In this document: piece after piece, positions 18,444 through 26,460 of the stretch
Numbering within the stretch: the first letter of the stretch is position 1
How the letters are laid out: every line of letters begins with the position of its first letter
Source: Verrucomicrobiota bacterium
GTDB taxonomy: Bacteria > Verrucomicrobiota > Verrucomicrobiia > Chthoniobacterales > SZAS-18
Direction: 5' to 3'
Assembly (NCBI GenBank): GCA_025353105.1
Contig: JANXRG010000016.1
Coordinates: 1-33,897, forward strand
DNA length: 33,897 nt
Made by a program: the position numbers and the translations under genes
Notes under the pieces: generated by a model
What the model was told of the DNA's origin: nothing
Database searches by the model: none
What the model saw: only the letters and a program-made list of their open reading frames with translations

Positions 18444-19610
18444 TTATCGGGGGCGCGACCATGCGGCCGGCCCAGCAGCGCCTTCCTCCGCACTCGGAAT
18501 CTCCTTCCGACTCGAGAGGCGTCGTGAACGCACGAGAAAAACATTCACCGCGATCGATGCGATGAGCGCAATCGCTAAAGCCCATGAATAGACGCGCTGC
18601 CGCCCGCCCGGGGCCCTTTCCGAAGTCGGCGGTGAAACATCATCATCGTGGTCCGCCTTTCCCGATGACTTCGCGGGAGCGACATATTGGAGTTGGTAAT
18701 TGCCGGTGACGACCGCTTTTTCCCCGGGGACGACTCCCTCGATGATCTCGACGTATCGGTCGTCGGAAATTCCGGTTACCACGGACCGCCGCTCAAACAT
18801 CAACGAGTTCTTATCCTGCTCGACGAAGACAAAGAGACTACCGGCGCTTCCGAGCACGGCCGAGCGCGGCACGGCCGCCACCGCGTCACCTTCGGCCGCC
18901 ACGACGGTGATGACCGCTTGAAAATGCGGGCGCAGCTTCAGCTCCGGATTCGCAATTCGCGCCCAAACCCGAACCGTGTGCGTTTCGAGGTCGAGCGATC
19001 CCGCGATGCGCTCGATCTTGCCTTCAAAAACTTCGTCCGGATTCGCCTCCGTGCGGACCCGAACCCTTTGACCCGGACTAATCTGATTCACCTGTCCCTC
19101 AAAGACCCGCGCCTGGGCGTAGACTTCCGTTAGGTCAGCGACCGACAGCAGTTTGGTGTTGGAATCGGTACCGGAGCCGACGAAAACGTCGCGTGAAAGT
19201 ACGACGCCATCAATCGGCGAAACATACTCGGCGCGAGGGGCCGGATTGCCCACCTGCAGACTCTCGACTTCGGCCACCAGCTCTCCTTTCCGGACCGTCT
19301 CTCCATCATTCACCGGAAGCTTGGTTACGCGACCGGCAATGCGGCTGCTGATCACCACGGTGCGATCTGGAATGGCCTGAATCTGTCCGAGGACCAGCAG
19401 TGTCTTTTCGATTTTTCGAATCTCGACTTCCGCTGAGACCAACCCGAGATTCTTCCGTGCCTCAGCGGAAATCGTGACCGGACCGCTGACGATGGTGTCT
19501 GTGTCTCCCGGAGTTTTGTCGTGCCCTTCGTGGGCGCGCAGGGCCGAACCGGAAAGCTGCAAGCCCATCGCCAGACCCATCATTATCAGAAAGCGTCGCG
19601 GAGTCTTCAT
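18444..19610 (-). CDS. RND efflux periplasmic adaptor (CusB/CzcB family)
   Basis: Membrane-fusion protein joining the RND pump to the TolC-like channel. From ATG 19610 it has 388 residues: signal peptide at ~1-25 ending in RAHEG, a short His-containing stretch (HEGHDKTPGD), the barrel-sandwich halves (VVISSRIAGRVTKLPVNDGETVRKGELVAEV and SPIDGVVLSRDVFVGSG), and a beta-barrel region. The helical hairpin is almost missing, as in CzcB-like short adaptors. A hydrophobic segment near the C-terminus (WALAIALIASIAVNVFLV, ~345-365) is unusual and predicts a second membrane anchor. The upstream frame is open to 19700, but that extension would overlap tolC and has no signal. Gap to the channel gene is 31 nt. 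Confidence 0.9.
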   Translation of the reverse strand: MKTPRRFLIMMGLAMGLQLSGSALRAHEGHDKTPGDTDTIVSGPVTISAEARKNLGLVSAEVEIRKIEKTLLVLGQIQAIPDRTVVISSRIAGRVTKLPVNDGETVRKGELVAEVESLQVGNPAPRAEYVSPIDGVVLSRDVFVGSGTDSNTKLLSVADLTEVYAQARVFEGQVNQISPGQRVRVRTEANPDEVFEGKIERIAGSLDLETHTVRVWARIANPELKLRPHFQAVITVVAAEGDAVAAVPRSAVLGSAGSLFVFVEQDKNSLMFERRSVVTGISDDRYVEIIEGVVPGEKAVVTGNYQLQYVAPAKSSGKADHDDDVSPPTSERAPGGRQRVYSWALAIALIASIAVNVFLVRSRRLSSRKEIPSAEEGAAGPAAWSRPR

Positions 19611-19641
19611 GGAGGATTTTCTGGAAGTTCGAACAAAACTT

Positions 19642-20991
19642 TCAGCGCTTGGTTTGCGCCTGGATCGCGGGCCGGCGAAGTCGCAAGAGTTCCGGAGCAA
19701 GCAATCGATTAGAGGCCGTTGCGGTCTGCAGGTCTACCAGCGCCAGGGCGCGGTCGCGCGCCAAATCGACCGCGGCGATCCGCAGCGTCGCGCGTTGGTT
19801 CTGAGATTGCAGGATTTGGGTAAAATCGGCTTTGCCCTCGCGGTAGCCCTGCTGAAGGACCGCCGTGTTCTGGCTGATTAACGGCAGCAGACTGCGCTCA
19901 TACGTTTCGAGAGCCGCTCCGATCCGGGCCGCCCGTTCGCCCGCGACTGCAATCTCGGTCTGCACGCCCAACCGCTGGGCGGAAAGTTGCCCGACGGCGA
20001 GTCTCTCAGCGGATTGTTGTTCGTAGATCTTGCCCTGGTTTTGATTGAAGGCGGGGAGCGGGATGCTCAGTTTGAGACCGAGTGAGCGATCCGTGACGAG
20101 TCCAATGGGAACATCGGACCGCCGGTTCTGGTCGAAACCGAAACTCACCGTGGGATCGCCCCAAGCGACGGAAGAGGCGAGCCGAGCCTCCGCCCGAGCG
20201 CGTTCCGCCGCCAATTCCACCGCCCTCAAGTCCGGCCGGAGCGAATACGCCCGCCGCGGATCGACGGGGGCGCCGAGCGATCCGGCCACGCCCCGCAACG
20301 AACCTTCGATCGAAAGCGGGGTCTGGGGCGCGAGACCCAATTTCTGCTTCAACGCCAGCAAATTTGCTTCGCGATCCGCCTCGAGGAGTCGGATTTCTTG
20401 TTGCAGTTTTTGGGTCTCGATGTTGGCCAGATTCACGTCCACCTGCGAAACTTGGGCCGCCTCGAACCGCTGGCGGGACAGGGTCACCAGCGCATTGGTG
20501 GTTTCGAGCAACTCGCGTCGCGCCGCAATTTGCTCGCTGCCGGCGAGGACCTGGATGAACATGCGCTGCACGTCCCCAATCAAAAGTCGCTCGCGGTTTC
20601 GAATTTCAGCGATGGCGAGCGCGACCTCCACGCGACCCACCGTGCGCGCGTGCTTCAGCCGGCCCGTGATGGGAAAAGCCTGACTTACTGCCAGGGCAAA
20701 TTTTCGCTCACCTTCGTTCTTGAAGGCGCGGTCCGTTTCTCCCGCCAACTCCAGGGAGGGGTTGGGCAGGAGCCCCGCCTGCAGCAGGCGTCCACGGGCC
20801 TTTTCCACTTCATAGTACGCCGCCTTCAGCTCCAGATTGTTCCGCAGCGCGAGCTGCGCTGACGCCTCCATCGTCAGGGCATGACTCCGCGGAATTCCAG
20901 CCCCCGCGATGGTCGCGGCGATAACGACTCCCAACAGATGGCAGAATCGGCGATGACGAGACGAAATGAGAAGCATGAAGCGAGCATCCAC
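19642..20991 (-). CDS. TolC-like outer-membrane efflux channel (CusC/CzcC type)
   Basis: Outer-membrane channel of the tripartite metal efflux system. The 449-residue protein has an N-terminal signal (GVVIAATIAGAGIPRSHA), two copies of the outer-membrane efflux domain (~40-215 and ~235-430) rich in long helices with Arg, Gln and Glu, and the sequence NPSLELAGETD typical of CzcC/CusC. Start choice: GTG at 20991 or ATG at 20976, both before the signal. First gene of the four-gene efflux operon; it diverges from the cnrYXH-like genes, with 110-150 nt between them for shared control. Confidence 0.9.
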   Translation of the reverse strand: MDARFMLLISSRHRRFCHLLGVVIAATIAGAGIPRSHALTMEASAQLALRNNLELKAAYYEVEKARGRLLQAGLLPNPSLELAGETDRAFKNEGERKFALAVSQAFPITGRLKHARTVGRVEVALAIAEIRNRERLLIGDVQRMFIQVLAGSEQIAARRELLETTNALVTLSRQRFEAAQVSQVDVNLANIETQKLQQEIRLLEADREANLLALKQKLGLAPQTPLSIEGSLRGVAGSLGAPVDPRRAYSLRPDLRAVELAAERARAEARLASSVAWGDPTVSFGFDQNRRSDVPIGLVTDRSLGLKLSIPLPAFNQNQGKIYEQQSAERLAVGQLSAQRLGVQTEIAVAGERAARIGAALETYERSLLPLISQNTAVLQQGYREGKADFTQILQSQNQRATLRIAAVDLARDRALALVDLQTATASNRLLAPELLRLRRPAIQAQTKR

Positions 20992-21029
20992 TGGGATCCG
21001 TTGCCCGTTTAACGCTCACAGACGCTGGT

Positions 21030-21042
21030 TTCCCTCAGGGAA
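21030..21042. promoter_or_regulatory. Palindrome in divergent promoter region
   Basis: TTCCCT-C-AGGGAA, a 6-bp perfect inverted repeat around one base, sits in the 138-nt gap between the divergent efflux operon and the sigma-factor operon. It is a candidate operator or part of an ECF promoter, but no -35/-10 pair could be assigned with confidence. Confidence 0.35.
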
Positions 21043-21129
21043 TCTTTCGTCGTATTGCAACCCATTCCTTGCTTGCATCAATCCGGAATGCGGGGGAAGG
21101 CGACCCGTCAGCGTTATAGGGCATTAACC

Positions 21130-21480
21130 ATGAATATCCCAGGCGACCACGATACCCGACTCGACGAGGGCCTGACTGCGCTCGCCCGCCAACCTGTGCC
21201 GGAATGTCCACTGAATCTGAGCGCGATTGTCTGGCGGGAAATCCGCCGTCGCCGGGCCGAGCCCGCAGACGATTGGGTGACAACTCTATTCGAATTCTTC
21301 CGGCGTCCGACCCTGGCCATTCCCGCCTTTGCGTTCGCCATCGCACTCGGAACATTGGTCGGCGCAATGGGTGCCACGAGATCGTCCACCGACATCCGCC
21401 TGGCCCGTCAATCCCTGCATTTGGAAGTCTTCGAGCCGAACGCATCCGGGCTTTCCGCCGTCTTCGCCAGCCAACGATGA
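21130..21480 (+). CDS. Small single-TM protein, CnrY-like anti-sigma candidate
   Basis: 116-residue protein with a cytoplasmic-type N-terminus (residues 1-60, acidic then Arg-rich: WREIRRRRAEP) and one membrane helix at ~61-81 (FAFAIALGTLVGAMG), leaving about 35 residues in the periplasm. I do not recognise a family by sequence. The call rests on layout: it starts an operon whose next genes are a CnrX-like sensor (4-nt ATGA overlap) and an ECF sigma factor, the same order as cnrY-cnrX-cnrH, and the topology equals that of CnrY. ATG 21130 is chosen because an upstream extension to 21055 runs through the probable promoter. Role as anti-sigma is inference. Confidence 0.6.
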   Translation: MNIPGDHDTRLDEGLTALARQPVPECPLNLSAIVWREIRRRRAEPADDWVTTLFEFFRRPTLAIPAFAFAIALGTLVGAMGATRSSTDIRLARQSLHLEVFEPNASGLSAVFASQR

Positions 21481-21929
21481 TTGCCAAACGAAAACTCGGG
21501 GTCGGATATTTTTTTGCGTCGATTGCGGCTGTTGCGATCATCTGCTCCCTGGGCGCGGCGTGGTTTGTTCGAACCAGTTCGCCACGGCGCACGGAGCGTG
21601 AGGCGCACGCGTGGTTGCACGATCATCTTCGTCTCACCGCCGAACAGGAGCGTCGACTGGAGCCGCTGGAAGAGCGCTTTGCGGCAGAGCGGAAGACATA
21701 TCTGGATCAGATTCGGAACGCAAATCGTGACCTCGCTGCAGCGATCAAATCCGAAGGTCGATTCACCCCGAAGATCGAAGCGGCGATCGAACGGATTCAC
21801 CGGGCACAGGTCGAGTTCCAAAAGGCGACCATCCGCCACTGCCTTGAAATGCAGGAGTTCTTGACGCCCGCTCAGTCGAAACAGCTTTTCGAGATTGTGG
21901 CTGACGCCTTGGATCACGATGGTGATTAG
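21477..21929 (+). CDS. CnrX-like periplasmic metal sensor
   Basis: Membrane-anchored periplasmic sensor of the CnrX/Spy/CpxP type. Residues 9-31 form the anchor; the rest is a helical hairpin domain with two LTxxQ motifs (LTAEQ at 53-57, LTPAQ at 129-133). His44, His48, Glu65, His121 and Met125 have the same relative spacing as the Ni/Co ligands of Cupriavidus CnrX (His42, His46, Glu63, His119, Met123), each shifted by two. In that system metal binding makes CnrX release the anti-sigma CnrY and frees the sigma factor. The start overlaps the preceding stop (ATGA). Length 150 residues matches CnrX. Confidence 0.85.
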   Translation: MIAKRKLGVGYFFASIAAVAIICSLGAAWFVRTSSPRRTEREAHAWLHDHLRLTAEQERRLEPLEERFAAERKTYLDQIRNANRDLAAAIKSEGRFTPKIEAAIERIHRAQVEFQKATIRHCLEMQEFLTPAQSKQLFEIVADALDHDGD

Positions 21930-21999
21930 CTGATGCGCCGCAGTTGGGTCACCTTCGCCGTACTTCTGACGCAAATCACGCGTCGGAAATTCCCGTGCC

Positions 22000-22575
22000 A
22001 TGGTGCCTGACGATTCAACCCTCATCCAAAATCTGCAGGCCGGCGACGAGCGAGCTCTTGATGAGATCATGGACCGCTACCAAGAGCCAATATTCGGCTT
22101 TGCTTTTCGTCAGCTGTACGATGCTTCGGCCGCCGCAGACGTGACCCAAGAGACGTTCGTCCGCGTCTATTTGAACCGCGCGCAGTTCAAGCCCACCGGC
22201 ACCTTCCGATCCTGGCTTTATCGCATCGCTTCAAATCTGTGTGTCGACCACATTCGCAAAGCTCGACGTTCACCGACCGCGAATGCCGCGACGAAGCTAG
22301 CGCCTGAACACGGCGGCACGATTCTGGACCGGCTCGAGGCAACGGGGGTCGCTCCCGACGAAGCCGCCGCCCGCTCGGCGGACATCACCGAGTTGAAAGC
22401 GGAAATCGCGTTGCTTCCGCCCGCGCTTCGCGAACCATTGGTGCTCTTTGCATTGGAGGAACGCTCACAGCGGGAATGTGCCGAAATTCTTGGTATTTCG
22501 GCCAAGGCCGTGGAGACCAAGGTGGCGCGGGCAAGAGAGATCCTTCGGCAGCGGCTGACTTCCCGATCGCGTTAG
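22000..22575 (+). CDS. ECF RNA polymerase sigma factor (CnrH-like position)
   Basis: Alternative sigma factor that directs RNA polymerase to a small regulon. The 191-residue protein has region 2 (ALDEIMDRYQEPIFGFAFR, then DVTQETFVRVYLN and FRSWLYRIASNLCVDHIRK) at ~15-90 and region 4 at ~130-185 with a helix-turn-helix (SQRECAEILGISAKAVETK). Between them is a linker. ATG 22000 lies 70 nt after the sensor's stop. By position it is the third gene of the cnrYXH-like unit and should act on the divergent efflux operon and on its own promoter; that is inference from order, not from a recognised promoter. Confidence 0.92.
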   Translation: MVPDDSTLIQNLQAGDERALDEIMDRYQEPIFGFAFRQLYDASAAADVTQETFVRVYLNRAQFKPTGTFRSWLYRIASNLCVDHIRKARRSPTANAATKLAPEHGGTILDRLEATGVAPDEAAARSADITELKAEIALLPPALREPLVLFALEERSQRECAEILGISAKAVETKVARAREILRQRLTSRSR

Positions 22576-22584
22576 AAAATGACC

Positions 22585-22601
22585 TTCTGCCCCCGGCAGA
22601 A
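22585..22601. terminator. Candidate bidirectional terminator hairpin
   Basis: TTCTGCC-CCC-GGCAGAA, a 7-bp perfect stem with a 3-nt loop, lies in the 48-nt gap between the convergent sigma-factor and copB genes. Flanking T/A-runs are short (AAAA on one side), so strength is doubtful. Confidence 0.45.
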
Positions 22602-22623
22602 ATCGGTCTCTCACGCTTGTCCT

Positions 22624-23880
22624 CTAGAACGACACCCGCAGCCCTGCCACGAATGCGACCGCGGTGGCAGGTTCGCCTTCGGCACGCGCCAACGAAGCCG
22701 TCCCGCCATATTTGCGCTGCCAGGAGACGCCGATATAAGGCGAGAAATCCTTCCGAATGTCGTAGCGAAGGCGCAGGCCAAGGTCGGTCTGGTTCATTCC
22801 TTTACGGGTGGAAAACTGCTTGTCCCCCTGCGCTGAAGCCTCGGCCCGGAGACGCGGCTGCAATACGAGACGTTGGGTTAAATAGAGATCGGCCGTGATC
22901 GTTAATTCCGCGGAGACTTCCCCGCGGTCGCTGATGTAGAGGCTCGGTTCGACGTCGAAATTGCCCGGTGCCAATCCCTGAATTCCGAGGACGGCGTAGG
23001 TGCGGGTGTTACGCGCTCGCCCGGGACCCATGACCCCGTTAAATCGCACGCCCGCTTGGAAATCCCAAAACGGCGCGATCAACCGCCCATACAACAGCTG
23101 GAGGTCTCCCTGAACGCCGTTGCCCCGATTGAGCTTCAGATCGCCTTCGGTCTTGACCCAGAGACGATTGTAGTCACCTCCAAACCAACCGACAAAATCC
23201 CAGGTGAAGGTCGCGGGTCCGGAATTGTAAACACGGTATTCGAGCAACTCAAACAGCAAAAAACTATGGGGCATTGAGTCCTCAATCGGCGGCGGCAGCG
23301 ACTTGAGGTCCCCTTCCAGTTCTGCGCGTGGAACCAGTTCGGAGGAGCGGTCGTCGCCTGGCGGCGGCACCCATTTTTGCGGCGGGCCAAGGATTGTCAC
23401 GCCCGGAACGCTCACGCGCGGTGGGCCCAATTCGCCAGCCGGGGCCCTTCCCGGCATCGCACTCATGGCGCCCGTAGCGGGATCCGTGGATTTCGCCGCA
23501 GCCGCTTTGCCAGTTGTCATTCCCGGCATCGCATCCATCGCCTTCCTGGCCGCTGAGTCGGTCGGAATTTTCGGAGCCGGTGTTGCGGCATCGGCGGGGG
23601 TCGGCTTGGTCGCCGGCGTTGACGTAGGCGACGGCGCCATACCCGGCATCGTATCCATCGCCTGCTGGGGAGATGAGGTGGCCGGAACTTTGGGGGTCGG
23701 AGTCGGCGGACCAGCTTCTTGTTTCGGCTTGGCCGCCGGCGTTGGCGTAGGTGCCGGCGCCATTCCCGGCATCCCTTTCATGTCCTCCTGACCCAGCGCA
23801 TCGCCAATCCAGAAATGAACCGCGGTCAAGATGCACACCGTCGCTAGGGCCGCGCGCACGATTGAGATTTCGCGTTTCAT
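22624..23880 (-). CDS. copB: Copper resistance outer-membrane protein CopB
   Basis: Outer-membrane beta-barrel of the CopB family, which works with the CopA oxidase in periplasmic copper tolerance. Residues 1-31 are a signal peptide. Residues ~34-145 are a Pro/Ala/Thr-rich segment with four MPG[M/R] motifs at 37, 78, 118 and 142. From about 180 to the end is the barrel (ELLEYRVYNSGPATFTWDFVGWFGGDYNRLWVKTEG, seen as alternating strands), ending in the aromatic residue Phe expected for outer-membrane insertion (VAGLRVSF). At 418 residues it is longer than most CopB proteins because of the Met-rich repeats. It starts 12 nt after copA, forming one operon. Confidence 0.92.
   Translation of the reverse strand: MKREISIVRAALATVCILTAVHFWIGDALGQEDMKGMPGMAPAPTPTPAAKPKQEAGPPTPTPKVPATSSPQQAMDTMPGMAPSPTSTPATKPTPADAATPAPKIPTDSAARKAMDAMPGMTTGKAAAAKSTDPATGAMSAMPGRAPAGELGPPRVSVPGVTILGPPQKWVPPPGDDRSSELVPRAELEGDLKSLPPPIEDSMPHSFLLFELLEYRVYNSGPATFTWDFVGWFGGDYNRLWVKTEGDLKLNRGNGVQGDLQLLYGRLIAPFWDFQAGVRFNGVMGPGRARNTRTYAVLGIQGLAPGNFDVEPSLYISDRGEVSAELTITADLYLTQRLVLQPRLRAEASAQGDKQFSTRKGMNQTDLGLRLRYDIRKDFSPYIGVSWQRKYGGTASLARAEGEPATAVAFVAGLRVSF
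23446..23781 (-). repeat. Coding repeats with MPGM motifs in CopB
   Basis: Residues 34-145 of CopB contain an internal duplication: the first two units are 41 and 40 residues long, each running MPGMAP - Pro/Thr-rich tract - KVP or KIP - AMD, followed by two shortened units. Unit boundaries are visible also at the DNA level, for example the repeated 'cccggcatcg' near 23522, 23642 and 23454. Methionine-rich motifs of this kind bind Cu(I). Confidence 0.75.
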
Positions 23881-23892
23881 GGGTGAACCTGA

Positions 23893-25713
23893 TCAGGCTT
23901 TGGGTGCGACCGAAACGACGCGAAACATTCCCACTTCCATGTGGTACAACACATGGCAGTGGAAGGCCCATAGACCGGGCGCATCGACGGTGATTTCAAC
24001 CGAGAGTCTCTCGGCGGGTTTAAGGATGACGGTGTGCTTGCGTGGCTTGTTTGCTCCGCGTCCATTGTCGAGTTCCATGAACATCCCGTGCAGATGAAGC
24101 GGGTGCTCCATCATGGTGTCGTTGACCATGGTAAAGCGGAGGCGTTCGCCGTAGTTGAAGCGAATGGGTTCTTTGGCCTCAGAATATTTTTTGCCATCGA
24201 AGGACCACATGTAGCGATTCATGTTTCCGGTGGCGTGAATCTCGATTTCGCGTTCGGGAGGTCGGCGATCGCTGCCCGGTTGGAGACTCTGGAGATCGGT
24301 GTAAACCAGCACGCGCCATGGCATCCCCTCGAGGCCCGTGCCGGGCTCCCCGAGCCGATTTTGCGGTGCCATCGCAACGGACGAGTTCCCGGGACCATGT
24401 TCGTCGGGTCCGTGCACCCAAGGTCCGCTGGCTGCGTTGGCCTCTTTGGCCGGCATCTTCATGCCGGGCATTCCGGGAGCGGGGGCCGGCGGGACCTTCG
24501 CGATGCTCGTTTTCATTCCCGGCATGCCCGCCATTTCGCCACCCGCAGAAGGAGCCGCCGCCGCTCCTGGCGCCTTCATCCCTGGCATGCCCGCCATCCC
24601 GCCGGTCATCGCCATTCCCATGTCCGCCATGGTGCGCACGGGACGCTTCCGCCGTTCGGGAAGAGCCGCCGTCATCCCCGCGCGCGGCGCCAGCGTGCCG
24701 CGCGCGTATCCGCTGCGGTCCATCGTTTCGGCGAAGATGGTGTAGGCGCGGTTTTCCTTTGTTTCAACGAGGACGTCGTAAGTCTCCGCAATGCCAATCC
24801 GGAATTCATCCACCGTCACCGGCTTCACATTCTGTCCATCGGCTTGGACGACGGTCATGCGTAGCCCGGGAATGCGCACATCGAAAAACGTTACTGCCGC
24901 GGTATTGATAAAGCGCAGCCGCACCCGCTCCCCAGGCCGGAAGAGTCCCGTCCAATTTGAGCCGGGCGCGAGGCCGTTCATGAGGAAGGTGAAGTAATGC
25001 CCCGTGATATCGGCAATGTCGGTCGGGTCCATTCGCATCCTGCCCCAGGCCCAACGATCCGCGAGCGCCGCCGGGAGGCCGTCCTTCGCGGCGTCGCTGA
25101 TGAAATCACCGACCGTGCGTCCCTTGTAATTCGAATAAGAGCTCATTCCCTTGAGCTTGTTCATCATCGCGGCGGGATCGCCGGAAAGCCAGTCGCCCAG
25201 CACGACCACATATTCGCGATCGTAATGAAATGGCTCGGGGCCCGCCGGACCGATGATCAGCGGTCCGTAGACCCCGAGCTGCTCCTGCGCCGCGGTGTGG
25301 CTATGATACCAATACGTGCCGTTCTGTCGGACCGGGAAGCGATAGGTAAAGGTCTCTCCGGGGGCGATACCGGGAAAGGTCACGCCCGGCACGCCGTCCA
25401 TTCGATACGGCAGAATCAAGCCGTGCCAATGGATCGAACTCGATTCACCGACGAGTTGATTAGTAACGCGAATCACCGCATCCTGCCCCTCGCGCAAACG
25501 CACGAGCGGACCGGGCACGGTTCCGTTAATCGCGATCGCCGCCGCCCGACGTCCGCCGATTTCGATCGTTTGTCTGCCGATGGTTAGATCGAGCGACCCG
25601 TCAGCGGTGCGAGACGGTTTCCCAGTCCGCGCATACGCTGGAACCAGGTTTTCATAGGCGGCCAACAAACCAGCGGCGGCGGTGAGACGGAGGAAGCGGC
25701 GTCTTGGGATCAT
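23893..25713 (-). CDS. copA: Multicopper oxidase CopA (copper resistance, TAT-exported)
   Basis: Periplasmic copper oxidase that converts Cu(I) to less toxic Cu(II). From ATG 25713 it has 606 residues with a twin-arginine-like signal (RRRFLRLTAAAGLLAAY) and cupredoxin domains. All four copper motifs are visible: HWHG near 94, WYHSH near 137, HPLHLHG near 537 and HCHVLYHMEVGM near 587, the last with the Cys and axial Met of the type 1 centre. Residues ~360-422 are a Met-rich insertion with several GMPGMK units, likely a Cu(I) reservoir. An upstream ATG at 25761 is possible but adds residues before the signal. This is the PcoA/CopA type; the separate P-type ATPase in this window shares the name copA by convention only. 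Confidence 0.94.
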   Translation of the reverse strand: MIPRRRFLRLTAAAGLLAAYENLVPAYARTGKPSRTADGSLDLTIGRQTIEIGGRRAAAIAINGTVPGPLVRLREGQDAVIRVTNQLVGESSSIHWHGLILPYRMDGVPGVTFPGIAPGETFTYRFPVRQNGTYWYHSHTAAQEQLGVYGPLIIGPAGPEPFHYDREYVVVLGDWLSGDPAAMMNKLKGMSSYSNYKGRTVGDFISDAAKDGLPAALADRWAWGRMRMDPTDIADITGHYFTFLMNGLAPGSNWTGLFRPGERVRLRFINTAAVTFFDVRIPGLRMTVVQADGQNVKPVTVDEFRIGIAETYDVLVETKENRAYTIFAETMDRSGYARGTLAPRAGMTAALPERRKRPVRTMADMGMAMTGGMAGMPGMKAPGAAAAPSAGGEMAGMPGMKTSIAKVPPAPAPGMPGMKMPAKEANAASGPWVHGPDEHGPGNSSVAMAPQNRLGEPGTGLEGMPWRVLVYTDLQSLQPGSDRRPPEREIEIHATGNMNRYMWSFDGKKYSEAKEPIRFNYGERLRFTMVNDTMMEHPLHLHGMFMELDNGRGANKPRKHTVILKPAERLSVEITVDAPGLWAFHCHVLYHMEVGMFRVVSVAPKA

Positions 25714-25925
25714 GAGGTTGAGGGGTAAAACGAGGTCGACGGTGGATTCCACCATGAGCACGGCGGGCGCGGGACGAAGACGGCTGAGTAGTCGCTCCTA
25801 TGTTGCGCCGGCCCGACGCCAAATGGTTGCAGCTGCATGATCCTGGCAAAACCGACGGAGCCCCGCCGAACACGCTCTCGTCCTTCCAGTTCGGAAAGCG
25901 CGGGCAGAAATCCTGGATTCCAGTC

Positions 25926-26234
25926 TCAGTGGCCATGTGGCTTTCCGTCGCTCGTCATCATCTCGCCGTCCATGCCCATCATCTCGCCTTCTTTCATCAT
26001 TGCTTTCATACCGTCCTTCATCGTGACGGTGCCGTCCGGAGTCACTTTGGTACCATTCGCCAGGACGACTTCCTTGTCTGCTGGCATGGTCTTGCCGCCC
26101 ATCACCATCAGCACCTTCCCATCTTTCATCATGATGTGATCCTTCATCATCGCTTTATCATCTCCGGCGAAGCCGGTAATCGCGAACGACAGGCTAACAA
26201 TTGCTACCGCTAGGATCTTAATCAGTGTTTTCAT
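25926..26234 (-). CDS. Exported Met-rich DUF6799-like protein
   Basis: 102-residue secreted protein: a signal peptide (MKTLIKILAVAIVSLSFAITGFAG), then three short motifs built on MMKDGK/VLxxGxKVxPDGTV, and a very Met-rich tail (DGMKAMMKEGEMMGMDGEMM) ending in His-Gly-His. The repeating K-D-G units recall the DUF6799 family, which is found next to copper and other metal genes. The protein is likely a periplasmic metal chaperone or buffer. It is the first gene of the copA-copB unit, about 210 nt before copA. The repeat copy at 26285-26367 lies 50 nt before its ATG. Confidence 0.75.
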   Translation of the reverse strand: MKTLIKILAVAIVSLSFAITGFAGDDKAMMKDHIMMKDGKVLMVMGGKTMPADKEVVLANGTKVTPDGTVTMKDGMKAMMKEGEMMGMDGEMMTSDGKPHGH

Positions 26235-26284
26235 TTTGGTTGTTCAATTGGACTTGGCTAACTCTCGGTTGGAGGTGTGCGCGT

Positions 26285-26367
26285 GGCTGCGCTTGATGTT
26301 TTAGTCTCTCGCAACTTCATTCAGCGGTCTACGCATCCGCCCGGAAAAGCTGCGCGTTTTCTCGGAT
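26285..26367. repeat. Copy 1 of conserved upstream repeat (46-bp perfect core)
   Basis: Positions 26322-26367 are identical to 32048-32093 over 46 bp. Toward the downstream gene, positions 26285-26321 match copy 2 at 23 of 37 bases without gaps. Within the core, ATCCG and GAAAA pair with TTTTC and CGGAT across an 8-nt loop and a small internal bulge (26335-26367). The element lies between the end of the RND gene and the DUF6799-like gene. Confidence 0.85.
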
Positions 26368-26460
26368 CACGTGAGGTCAGCACCAAAGGACACCGGCCAT
26401 TTTTTTCCTGCCGGACCTTCCGATGCTCAACGAGCTCCTTGAAGACGCCAATCAGTGCGT

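Noticed and set aside
25652-25936. 94-residue open frame between copA and the DUF6799-like gene, minus strand
   Set aside because: Its second half is Arg/Pro-rich, overlaps the start of copA in another frame and shows no family; the first half is not recognisable. More likely leader DNA.
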